The notes beneath the pieces were generated by a model. The model made no database searches, had not been told where the DNA came from, and saw only the letters and a list, made by a program, of their open reading frames with translations. Made by a program: the position numbers and the translations under genes. Shown here piece after piece: positions 7,386 to 14,435 of a DNA stretch of 21,574 nt. The DNA is taken from assembly GCA_038259365.1 (NCBI GenBank), contig JBBSOW010000052.1, positions 1 through 21,574 of the forward strand, read 5' to 3'. This DNA is from JBBSOW01 sp038259365. GTDB lineage: Bacteria > Actinomycetota > Actinomycetes > Propionibacteriales > Propionibacteriaceae. Every line of letters starts with the position of its first letter. Position 1 is the first letter of the stretch.

Positions 7386-8732
7386 GTGAACACCACCTTT
7401 GAAGCACTCGGCGTTGCCTCCCCCATCGTGAAGCTACTGGCCAGCGACGGCATGACCGCCGCCTTCGCCATTCAGCAGGACACGCTGCCCGATACCATCG
7501 CCGGCCGCGACGTTCTCGGCCGCGGCAAGACCGGTTCTGGAAAGACCTTGGCGTTCGCGATCCCGATGGTCTCCCGCCTGGGGGAAACGCCCCGCCCGAA
7601 CTCCCGCAAGGCCCAGCGTCCACGCGGCCTCGTGCTGGCACCGACCCGCGAGCTGGCGACCCAGATCGAGGCGGTGATCAAGCCGTTGGCGGCCGCGTAT
7701 GGCATGAAAACCACCAAGATCTTCGGCGGCGTCGGCGCCGGCCAGCAGATCAGCGCGCTCAAGAGCGGGGTCGACATCGTCGTCGCCTGTCCCGGACGGC
7801 TGGAGGACCTGCTGCGCCAGCGCGCGCTCACCCTCGACGCCATCGAGATCACCGTGCTCGACGAAGCCGACCACATGGCCGACCTCGGGTTCCTTCCGGC
7901 CGTCACGCGCCTGATGGAGAAGACGCCCGGCAACGGTCAGCGGATGTTCTTCTCCGCCACCCTGGACAATGGCGTGGACAAGCTGGTGCGGCGTTTCTTG
8001 CACAACGCGGTGTCGCACTCGGTTGACGCCCCGGGCTCGCACGTGTCCGCGATGACCCACCACGTCTTCGAGGTCTCCTCCAACGAGAAGTCGACCCTCA
8101 TCGCCAAGCTCGCTTCGGGCACCGGGCGTCGCCTCTTGTTCACCCGCACCAAGCATCAGGCGAAGAGGCTGGCCAAGCAGCTCACGGTTCAGGGCATCCC
8201 GGCCAAAGACCTGCACGGCAACCTCTCCCAGTCCCAACGCGATCGCAACCTCGCCGCGTTCGGCGACGGCAGCGTGCGCGTGCTCGTGGCCACCGACGTC
8301 GCGGCGCGTGGGGTCCACGTCGACGCCATCGAACTGGTGGTCCACGTCGACCCGCCAGCCGAGCACAAGGCCTACCTGCACCGCTCGGGCCGCACCGCCC
8401 GCGCCGGCAGCACCGGCGACGTCGTGACGGTGGTCCTGCCGGAGCAGCGCAGGGACACCCGCGATCTGCTGCGCAAGGCCGCGGTGAAGGCGTCTCCGGT
8501 GACGGTGACGGCCTCCTCGGACGAGGTCTCGCGGCTCGTCGGCGCCGTCGCAGCCCACGTGGAGCCCGCTCCGCCGGCACCGCCGGCGCAGGCTCGCCAG
8601 AAATCGGGCCGCCAGCCTGCGGGTCGCCAGAGTCCACCCGCCCAGCGGACGGGCTCCGGCGGCGGACGCCGCCGGCGCAGCGGGCAGCCTCGACGAGGCG
8701 GAGCGGCCGGATCCCGCGGCGGTCGCGGCTGA
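7386..8732 (+). CDS. DEAD-box ATP-dependent RNA helicase
   Basis: This enzyme unwinds RNA duplexes using ATP, in ribosome assembly or mRNA turnover. All motifs are present: the Q motif with Phe5 and Gln31, motif I GKTGSGKT at 47-54, Ia APTRELA at 85-91, II DEAD at 159-162 and III SAT at 190-192. Motif V is VATDVAARG at 301-309 and motif VI HRSGRTARAG at 332-341. The last 45 or so residues are a low-complexity Arg/Gly/Pro/Gln tail, a common RNA-binding extension in this family. Motif I has GKT where AxTGSGKT is usual, a tolerated variant. The start is a GTG; it is the only ATG or GTG in frame after the stop codon at 7308, and no good Shine-Dalgarno is visible. It appears monocistronic behind a long leader. 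Which paralogue (RhlE/DeaD/CshA-like) cannot be fixed. Confidence 0.95.
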   Translation: MNTTFEALGVASPIVKLLASDGMTAAFAIQQDTLPDTIAGRDVLGRGKTGSGKTLAFAIPMVSRLGETPRPNSRKAQRPRGLVLAPTRELATQIEAVIKPLAAAYGMKTTKIFGGVGAGQQISALKSGVDIVVACPGRLEDLLRQRALTLDAIEITVLDEADHMADLGFLPAVTRLMEKTPGNGQRMFFSATLDNGVDKLVRRFLHNAVSHSVDAPGSHVSAMTHHVFEVSSNEKSTLIAKLASGTGRRLLFTRTKHQAKRLAKQLTVQGIPAKDLHGNLSQSQRDRNLAAFGDGSVRVLVATDVAARGVHVDAIELVVHVDPPAEHKAYLHRSGRTARAGSTGDVVTVVLPEQRRDTRDLLRKAAVKASPVTVTASSDEVSRLVGAVAAHVEPAPPAPPAQARQKSGRQPAGRQSPPAQRTGSGGGRRRRSGQPRRGGAAGSRGGRG

Positions 8733-8785
8733 GCGGTCAACCCCGCGCTGGTGCGACCTCCCGGGCGTAGCTCGATCTCCGGTAC

Positions 8786-8791
8786 TAGGTT
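8786..8791 (+). promoter_or_regulatory. Candidate leaderless -10 box (TAGGTT)
   Basis: TAGGTT fits TANNNT and ends 7 nt before the preferred ATG at 8799, with no Shine-Dalgarno between them. It supports that ATG over the GTG at 8751 and suggests that the gene has its own promoter apart from the helicase 66 nt upstream. No clear -35 is present. Confidence 0.3.
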
Positions 8792-8798
8792 GGCGATC

Positions 8799-10085
8799 AT
8801 GGCGACCTCGCTCTTCGACGGCCACCCGGGACTGGATCAACTCCTCCCGAAGATGTTCGCGGCCCGGCAACGGTTCGATTCGAGCGCCGTCGACGACGTC
8901 GAGGCCGCGCTCAACGAGTCCCTGCGGCGCGCCGCCCGGCTCGTCCGCCCGGGCGCCAGGATCGCCGTGGGGGTCGGTAGCCGCGGTATGGCGGAGCTGT
9001 CGCTGCTCGTCAAGACCACCGTCGACTTCCTCACCGACCACGGCGCCGAGCCGTTCATCGTGCCCGCCATGGGCTCGCACGGCGGCGCCACCGGCGCGGG
9101 CCAAGCGGAGCTCCTCGCCGACTTCGGGGTCACAGCCACCGCGATGGGTTGTCCGGTGCGCTCGGCGATGGACGTCGTCGAGGTGGGCCGGACCCCCTCT
9201 GGAACGACGGTGTACTGCGACACCCGCGCCGCGGCCGCCGACGGCATCGTGGTCATCAATCGGGTCAAGCCGCACACCAACTTCAAGGCCGACCACGAGT
9301 CCGGCCTCGTCAAGATGCTGGCCCTCGGGATCTCCAAGCAGGCGGGCGCATCGGCCTACCACGAGCTCGGCTTCACCGCCTTCGAAGAGTTGCTGCCGGC
9401 CGTGGCGGCGGTGATGATCGACCGGTTGCCGGTCCTGTTCGGGGTGGCCACGGTGGAGAACGCCGACGGCACGGTTCGTCGCGTCGAGGCGGTACCGGGC
9501 CACGATCTTGTTCGGCGCGACGCCGAGCTGTTGATCGAGGCCAAGGCGGCCATGGGATCGATCCTCGTGCCGAGGCTCGATCTGTTGATCCTCGACGAGA
9601 TGGGCAAGAACATCTCCGGGCTCGGCATGGATCCCAACATCACCGGTCGCTCCTCGATGGGACTGCCCGGCTTCCCCCGCGACGTCGCCGAGCGCATCGC
9701 CGTGCTGGGGCTCACCGCCGCGTCGCGCGGGAACGCCCACGGAGTGGGAGTCGCCGACGTGATCACGAGCCGCCTGCTCGGCGCAATCGACTTCGAGAGC
9801 CTGTGGATGAACGGGCTCAGCTCACACGCCGTCGCGGGTTCGCGTATCCCGCTGGTGGCCCGCACCGATCGGGCCGCCATCGAGATCGGGCTGCACTCCT
9901 GCACGGGCGTGGGAGCCGACGGACATCGCGTGGCACGGGTGCGCTCCACCGCGGAGCTGACCCTCATCGAACTCTCGGAGAATCTCCTCGAGGAGGCGCG
10001 GCTGATCGACGGCATCGAGATTCTCGGGGAGCCGCGCGATCTGCGCTTCGATGCCCAGGGCGGCCTCCTCGGCGACTGGGGCTAG
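8799..10085 (+). CDS. LarA-like nickel-pincer-cofactor-dependent isomerase (DUF2088/lactate racemase domain family)
   Basis: This is a 428-residue cytosolic protein resembling LarA, the lactate racemase that uses the nickel-pincer nucleotide cofactor. Family-like segments are GSRG at 60-63, the MGSHGGAT block at 91-98 followed by GQ, RVKPHTNF at 155-162 and SGLVKMLALGISKQ at 168-181. The last two carry the conserved His and Lys positions expected at the cofactor site. The layout fits the LarA homologue group with an MGSHGGAT signature rather than true lactate racemase, so the substrate is probably another 2-hydroxyacid or sugar acid. That last step is inference. No larB, larC or larE genes are in the window. 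I chose ATG 8799; a GTG at 8751 would add 16 residues. The stop codon shares the tetranucleotide CTAG with the stop of the convergent lipoprotein gene. Confidence 0.82.
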   Translation: MATSLFDGHPGLDQLLPKMFAARQRFDSSAVDDVEAALNESLRRAARLVRPGARIAVGVGSRGMAELSLLVKTTVDFLTDHGAEPFIVPAMGSHGGATGAGQAELLADFGVTATAMGCPVRSAMDVVEVGRTPSGTTVYCDTRAAAADGIVVINRVKPHTNFKADHESGLVKMLALGISKQAGASAYHELGFTAFEELLPAVAAVMIDRLPVLFGVATVENADGTVRRVEAVPGHDLVRRDAELLIEAKAAMGSILVPRLDLLILDEMGKNISGLGMDPNITGRSSMGLPGFPRDVAERIAVLGLTAASRGNAHGVGVADVITSRLLGAIDFESLWMNGLSSHAVAGSRIPLVARTDRAAIEIGLHSCTGVGADGHRVARVRSTAELTLIELSENLLEEARLIDGIEILGEPRDLRFDAQGGLLGDWG

Positions 10086-10903
10086 CTGTCGAGATAGCCC
10101 TTGGCCAGAGCCTCGGCCATCAGCTCGACCCCCTCGGCGTTGAGGTGGTCGCCGTCGTCAGCGAGCCAGGGCGAGGGATCGTCGAGCCCTTGCGCCCCCT
10201 TGACGGGGGCCACGAGGTCGACGTAGGTCATCCTCCGCGCGATCGTCTGCCGCTCGATCTCGAGATTCGCGGCCGCGGTGACCCCTGCGGCCCAGTCGAC
10301 GAAGCGCGAACCCTCCTGCTCTTCGGCCACGTCACCGTCGAGGAAGACTCCCCAGTAGCCCATGACGAGGTAGGTCCTGGACGGCCCGCCGGGCAGCGCC
10401 CGCAGCTTGTCCAGAATCTGACCGACGCGGTTGCCCATGGCGGAGACGACCGGCTCGAAACACGCGAATGAACACCCCCCGTCCTGCCACCGGTCCTCCA
10501 CCTTGCCCAGGTCGTTTGCTCCCGAGACGAGCACGATGACATCGGCCCTGGCCACGGCGCGCTGTGTTTCGGGGCGGTCTAGTTGCCGGACCAGTCCTCG
10601 GGTGGTCTGACCGGATACTCCGAGATTGGTCGAGTCGATGCGGCGCCCGAGGTCGGCGTGTAGCTTACGCGCCAAGACGTTCATCGGTCCTTCGCAACCG
10701 CAGTTGTGGCCGGTCATCACCGAATCTCCCAACCCCAGCACGTGGAGAGGCCCGGCCGCCTGCGGTTGCACGGACTGCGGGCCTTGGGACGTCGACGGCG
10801 CAACGGACGTCGGTCTAGGGGCAGAGCAAGCAAGAACCAGCACGCCGACGAGGACCAGGGCAAATGCCGTGCCAAGCCCGCGCCGGGCCGCTCCCGCGCT
10901 CAT
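10082..10903 (-). CDS. SGNH/GDSL-family hydrolase, predicted lipoprotein
   Basis: This is a predicted secreted esterase or acyl-hydrolase anchored to the outer face of the membrane. Residues 1-26 form a lipoprotein signal: basic N-terminus, hydrophobic core AFALVLVGVLVL, and lipobox VLAC with Cys26. A Ser/Pro/Gln-rich linker follows to about residue 50. SGNH blocks are visible: block I GLGDSV at 57-62 with Ser61, a block II-like Gly in NLGVSG near 95, block III GAND at 128-131, and block V DGDH at 250-253 supplying Asp and His. Two Cys pairs (68/70 and 144/148) could form disulfides outside the cell. Its ATG overlaps the stop of the histidine kinase gene (ATGA), so the two are very likely co-translated. 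This suggests that the kinase output, or its stimulus, is linked to envelope lipid or glycan acyl groups. The substrate is unknown. Confidence 0.9.
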   Translation of the reverse strand: MSAGAARRGLGTAFALVLVGVLVLACSAPRPTSVAPSTSQGPQSVQPQAAGPLHVLGLGDSVMTGHNCGCEGPMNVLARKLHADLGRRIDSTNLGVSGQTTRGLVRQLDRPETQRAVARADVIVLVSGANDLGKVEDRWQDGGCSFACFEPVVSAMGNRVGQILDKLRALPGGPSRTYLVMGYWGVFLDGDVAEEQEGSRFVDWAAGVTAAANLEIERQTIARRMTYVDLVAPVKGAQGLDDPSPWLADDGDHLNAEGVELMAEALAKGYLDS

Positions 10904-12357
10904 CGGCCGAGGCCGAGGCCGAAGGGGTGTCGACGGCCGTTGCTCGCGGGCGTCGTGGCGTCCGGCGCCTCATCGATGGATCGATGGGTGGGCACGGTCA
11001 CGGTGAACCGTGCGCCGCCGAGCTCGGGGCTGCTGTCCACCCAAACCGAGCCCTCGTGCGCGGCGACGATCTCCGACACGATCGCCAACCCCAGGCCCGA
11101 GCCTCCATCGTCTCGAGAGCGCCCCTCGTCCAGGCGGACGAAGCGCTCGAAGACCCGGGTCCTGTCCTCCAGCGCCACCCCCGCTCCATCGTCACTGACG
11201 GCGATGCGTGCCCGATCGTCTTGCTGATCCAACTCGATAAGCACCGCCCCGCCGGCGTGCCGAGCGGCGTTGTCCACGAGGTTGCGCAGCACCTGAGCCA
11301 GCTTGGCTTCATCCCCCCACACCCGCACGGCGCGCACCCGCAAGCGCACCGGCACGTCGCTGATCTCGCGCAGGCGGTCCGCTTCGCTGAGGACGATCTC
11401 GTCCAAGTCCACCTCCTCGAGGCTCAGGGAAAGGCCCTGATCGTCAGCCCGCGAGAGCAGGATCAAGCCGGACACCAAACCCTCCAGCCGGGCGGCCTCG
11501 GCCCGCAGCAGGGGCGCCAACTCGTCCCACACCGCGGGATCGTCGGCGGTTGTGGCCAACTCTAGGGCTGCCGTCAAACTGGTCACCGGAGATCGCAGCT
11601 CGTGGCTCGCGTCGCTGATGAATGCCTCGGTGGCAGATTGTGCCCTCTCCAGCCGCTGCAGCATCGTGTTCATCGTCCGCGCCAGCGAGGCGATCTCGTC
11701 TCGCCCCGGCGGTACGGGCACCCGCCGATGCAGGTTGGAGGAGGAGATACTCTCCACCTGGGTGCGGATGGCTTCCACCGGGCCGAGCGTGCGACCGATG
11801 AGCAACCAAGCCAGCAACCCGCTGGCCAGCATCAGCACCGGAATACCGCCCAGCAGCCGAGCGGCGGTCGTATCGATGATCTCGGCGTTGGGCTCCTGCG
11901 GGGCCGACACGAGCACGATCAGCTCCTGGCCCTCGTGCGTGGTGCCGGTCGCCTGCACTAGGGGTGGTTGAGTGTCCCGCCACGGTGTCCACCAGCGCTG
12001 GATTCCCTCGATCGAAGACTCCCCCGCTCCGGGACGTAGCTGGCTGAGAACGCCCCGGAGCGACGTCGGTGAGGCCGCCAGCGACGCTCCCGGTTGCGAG
12101 AGGACCTGAGCCCTATAACCGTCGGGGAGGTCGACCTCGCTCAGCGCCGACGGGCCATCGTCGGCGACGGCGGCCACCACCGCCGCGGACTCGGTGTCGA
12201 GCGTCGCCCGGAGCTCGCCGCTGACCGCGCGCGTCAGCAGCGTCACGAAGATGGCCAGCCCGAACAACAGCGGCAGGGCCACGAACAGGGCGGCCAACAG
12301 CGAGAATCGCGGACGAATGCCCAACGGGCGCCACCCCCCGATCACCGCATTGCCCAT
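10900..12357 (-). CDS. Sensor histidine kinase (HisKA/HATPase type, with HAMP)
   Basis: This is a membrane sensor kinase of 485 residues from the chosen start. TM1 is at about 19-42. An extracytoplasmic sensor domain spans about 43-168 and has no family I recognise. TM2 is at about 169-188 and HAMP at about 189-241. The H-box ISDASHELRSPVTSL has phospho-acceptor His252. The ATPase domain shows the N-box NLVDNAARHA at 359-368, G1 DDGAGV at 389-394, the F-box FERFVRLD at 403-410 and G2 GSGLGLAIV at 419-427. The ATG at 12357 is preceded by GGGGAG at a rather long 12-nt spacing; an open frame reaches 12447 but begins with an Arg-rich stretch unlike a kinase N-terminus. The likely partner is the response regulator at 13732-14409, on the other strand beyond the esterase gene. 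The architecture resembles MprB/CseC-type envelope-stress kinases, but orthology is not claimed. Confidence 0.95.
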   Translation of the reverse strand: MGNAVIGGWRPLGIRPRFSLLAALFVALPLLFGLAIFVTLLTRAVSGELRATLDTESAAVVAAVADDGPSALSEVDLPDGYRAQVLSQPGASLAASPTSLRGVLSQLRPGAGESSIEGIQRWWTPWRDTQPPLVQATGTTHEGQELIVLVSAPQEPNAEIIDTTAARLLGGIPVLMLASGLLAWLLIGRTLGPVEAIRTQVESISSSNLHRRVPVPPGRDEIASLARTMNTMLQRLERAQSATEAFISDASHELRSPVTSLTAALELATTADDPAVWDELAPLLRAEAARLEGLVSGLILLSRADDQGLSLSLEEVDLDEIVLSEADRLREISDVPVRLRVRAVRVWGDEAKLAQVLRNLVDNAARHAGGAVLIELDQQDDRARIAVSDDGAGVALEDRTRVFERFVRLDEGRSRDDGGSGLGLAIVSEIVAAHEGSVWVDSSPELGGARFTVTVPTHRSIDEAPDATTPASNGRRHPFGLGLGR

Positions 12358-12550
12358 ATCGCCATCTTGCTCCCCGTGTCGTCGCCTACCAAAGGATGCC
12401 CCCGGGCGACGGCCCGCCCGTGGGCGCCGAGGAACCCAACGCGGCAAACCGGCACCGTGCGGGGGCGTTTCAGGTTGCGCTCAGCGGTCGTTCTGCAGAC
12501 TGGCGATACGCCCTTCCCACTCGTCGGGCACGAATCAGTCTGGAGACCCG
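12358..12550. promoter_or_regulatory. Divergent promoter region of the kinase and esterase genes
   Basis: This 193-nt gap separates the divergent histidine kinase and esterase start codons and should hold promoters for both arms of the module. A 7-bp inverted repeat (CAGACTG at 12496-12502, CAGTCTG at 12536-12542) flanks the sequence just before the esterase start. It is short enough to be chance. No convincing -35/-10 pair was found. If the response regulator autoregulates the module, its binding sites are most likely here. Confidence 0.35.
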
Positions 12551-13639
12551 ATGTCCATCACCAGCCCTTATCTGTTCCCGCTCATCGTCTGCGCCGCCGC
12601 TCTCGTGGCGGGGCTGATCGTGTTCCTGTGGACCCGATCCAAGGGCGCCCGCGCCCGAGGAACCCGCTCTCCGGGCGTCCTCGGCCGGGCGATGGCCGTG
12701 CTCGGACGGGTCGGTCTCCTCGGGCTACTACTCGGCCTGGCGGGGTCGGCGCTCTTTTTCAAGGTGAACGACACCTTCGGCTTCTACGCCAACTGGTCCG
12801 ACCTCGCCGGAATCCAACGCAATCAGCCCGACGCCGTCAGCGCCGCCGGGCTGGTGACGGGCAAGGGAAAGCTGGAAAAGCTGACGGTCGACAAGGGGGT
12901 CGCCGGGGTCAAGGGCCAGGCCCTGGTGTGGCTGCCGCCGCAGTACAACGACCCTGCGTGGGCGAACAAGAGATTTCCCGTCGTCATGATGCTTCCGGGA
13001 CAGACCGGCCCGGCCCCCCTCATTCGACACTTCGACTTCGGCCAGCAGGCCACGAAAGCCGTTACCCGAGGCAGGATTCCCCCCTTCGTCGCGGTGTTTC
13101 CCCCGATCGTCATCGCTCCACCGCGCGACACCCAGTGCATCAACGTGCCTAACGGCCCCAAGGCCGAAAGCTGGCTCACCAAGGACGTCCCCGCCGCGTT
13201 GCAACGCCACTTCCGGGTCGACAAGCCCGGCCGGAAGTGGTCCATCGTGGGCTTCAGCACCGGGGGATTTTGCGCGGCCAACCTGTCGTTGCGTAATCCG
13301 CAGACCTTCGGCGCCGCCGTGGCCCTCGGAGCCAACTACGTGCCCTACGCCGATCACACGACCGGGGATCTGTTCAACGCCAACCCCACGAGGCGAGACG
13401 GCAACACCCCGGAATGGCTCTATCGTCACAATGGCGGAACTCGGGGGGTGAAGCTGCTCATGGTCTCTGGCAGGCAAGACCGGGAGACCTGGAACCAGAC
13501 CCACGCGATGCTCGCGCTCAGCAAGGGGGATCCCCACGTGAGTCTGCGCTCGTTTCCCCAGGGAGGGCACAACTATCGCAACTACCGCAAACAACTCCCC
13601 TACTCCTTCACCTACCTCAACAAGGTAGGTGCGCTGTGA
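12551..13639 (+). CDS. Membrane-anchored alpha/beta-hydrolase (putative esterase, PF00756-like)
   Basis: This is a 362-residue protein with two N-terminal membrane segments (about 6-27 and 50-70) joined by a basic loop, then an extracytoplasmic hydrolase domain. The nucleophile elbow is GFSTGG at 234-239 (Ser236). Asp310 in SGRQD and His340 in QGGHNY complete a plausible catalytic triad at the expected spacing. The fold resembles the esterase D / antigen-85-type family, but nothing shows mycolyltransferase activity. Lipid or cell-wall ester hydrolysis or transfer is a reasonable guess. GGAG lies 5 nt before the ATG, which fixes the start. The response regulator gene follows 92 nt downstream on the same strand, and the kinase gene is divergent. 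Confidence 0.88.
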   Translation: MSITSPYLFPLIVCAAALVAGLIVFLWTRSKGARARGTRSPGVLGRAMAVLGRVGLLGLLLGLAGSALFFKVNDTFGFYANWSDLAGIQRNQPDAVSAAGLVTGKGKLEKLTVDKGVAGVKGQALVWLPPQYNDPAWANKRFPVVMMLPGQTGPAPLIRHFDFGQQATKAVTRGRIPPFVAVFPPIVIAPPRDTQCINVPNGPKAESWLTKDVPAALQRHFRVDKPGRKWSIVGFSTGGFCAANLSLRNPQTFGAAVALGANYVPYADHTTGDLFNANPTRRDGNTPEWLYRHNGGTRGVKLLMVSGRQDRETWNQTHAMLALSKGDPHVSLRSFPQGGHNYRNYRKQLPYSFTYLNKVGAL

Positions 13640-13691
13640 TGAGGGGGACGGTGCGACCGCGCACCTCGGCGCTCAGAACCTCCCGGCCCCC

Positions 13692-13697
13692 TAGACT
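13692..13697 (+). promoter_or_regulatory. Candidate -10 box (TAGACT) upstream of the response regulator
   Basis: TAGACT fits TANNNT and ends 6 nt before an ATG at 13704. That ATG opens a seven-codon frame (MLSERGR) ending at 13727, 4 nt before the response regulator ATG. If used, the regulator would have its own promoter and a very short leader peptide. No clear -35 was found. Confidence 0.3.
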
Positions 13698-13731
13698 CGA
13701 CAAATGCTTAGCGAACGCGGCCGATGAGCCC

Positions 13732-14409
13732 ATGCGCGTGTTGGTGATCGAGGACGAACGGAGCCTGGCGACGCTTATCAAAAGGGGTCTCGAGACCGAA
13801 GGCTTCAGCGTCGATCTGGCGGCCGACGGCCGCAGCGGTCTCTGGGCGGCCCTGGAGAATTCCTACGACGTCCTGATCGTCGACATCATGCTGCCCGTCC
13901 TCAACGGCTACCGGCTCGTGGAGGCGTTACGCGCCAAACAGGTGTGGACGCCGGTGATGATGCTGACCGCCAAGGACGGCGAATACGACCAAGCCGACGC
14001 CTTCGATCTGGGGGCCGACGACTACCTCACCAAGCCGTTCAGCTTCGTCGTCCTCACCGCCCGCCTGCGTTCCCTGGTGCGCCGCGGGGCGCCGGCCCGC
14101 CCCAGCGTGCTGGTGGCGGGAGATCTCAGCCTCGACCCGTCCACGCGCTCGGTGGTGCGCGCCGGGGAATCGGTGCGGCTCACTAGCAAGGAGTTCGCCG
14201 TCTTGGAGTTCTTGATGCGGCGCAAGGGCGACGTTCTCAGCAAAACCAGCATCATCGAGAACGTCTGGGACGCCGCCTTCGACAGCGACGTCAACATCGT
14301 CGAGGTCTACGTGGGCTACCTGCGCAGGAAGATCGACGCCCCCTTCGCCAGGCACAGCCTCCAAACCGTCCGCGGGGCGGGCTACCGGCTCGACCCCGAC
14401 GGCGGATAA
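13732..14409 (+). CDS. OmpR/PhoB-family response regulator
   Basis: This is a DNA-binding response regulator of 225 residues, standard length. The receiver domain (about 1-118) has the acidic pair Glu7-Asp8 (IEDE), phospho-acceptor Asp51 in LIVDIMLP, Thr79 in MLTAKDG and Lys101 in YLTKPF. The winged-helix domain (about 126-225) includes LTSKEFAVLEFLMRRKGDVLSK, the recognition region near NIVEVYVGYLRRKID, and the final RGAGYRLD hairpin. All switch residues are intact. The ATG has only a weak ribosome site. It may be translated after a seven-codon upstream frame that ends 4 nt before it. The most likely partner is the kinase at 10900-12357. The gene ends convergent with aspS, inside a 16-bp tandem duplication. 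Confidence 0.95.
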   Translation: MRVLVIEDERSLATLIKRGLETEGFSVDLAADGRSGLWAALENSYDVLIVDIMLPVLNGYRLVEALRAKQVWTPVMMLTAKDGEYDQADAFDLGADDYLTKPFSFVVLTARLRSLVRRGAPARPSVLVAGDLSLDPSTRSVVRAGESVRLTSKEFAVLEFLMRRKGDVLSKTSIIENVWDAAFDSDVNIVEVYVGYLRRKIDAPFARHSLQTVRGAGYRLDPDGG

Positions 14410-14426
14410 GCCCGACGGCGGATGAG
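14395..14426 (+). repeat. 16-bp tandem duplication at the 3' end of the response regulator gene
   Basis: CCCGACGGCGGATAAG (14395-14410) is followed directly by CCCGACGGCGGATGAG (14411-14426), 15 of 16 positions identical. The first copy carries the last codons and TAA stop of the response regulator; the second is non-coding. It looks like a small slippage duplication. Confidence 0.7.
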
Positions 14427-14435
14427 GAGGAGCTG

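Noticed and set aside
7434..9740. 768-codon minus-strand open frame opposite the helicase and LarA-like genes
   Set aside because: It spans two well-supported genes on the other strand, and its composition is typical of antisense frames in GC-rich DNA.
12496..12542. 7-bp inverted repeat before the esterase as a firm operator
   Set aside because: Arms of 7 bp separated by 33 nt are easily found by chance; it is only mentioned under the intergenic entry.
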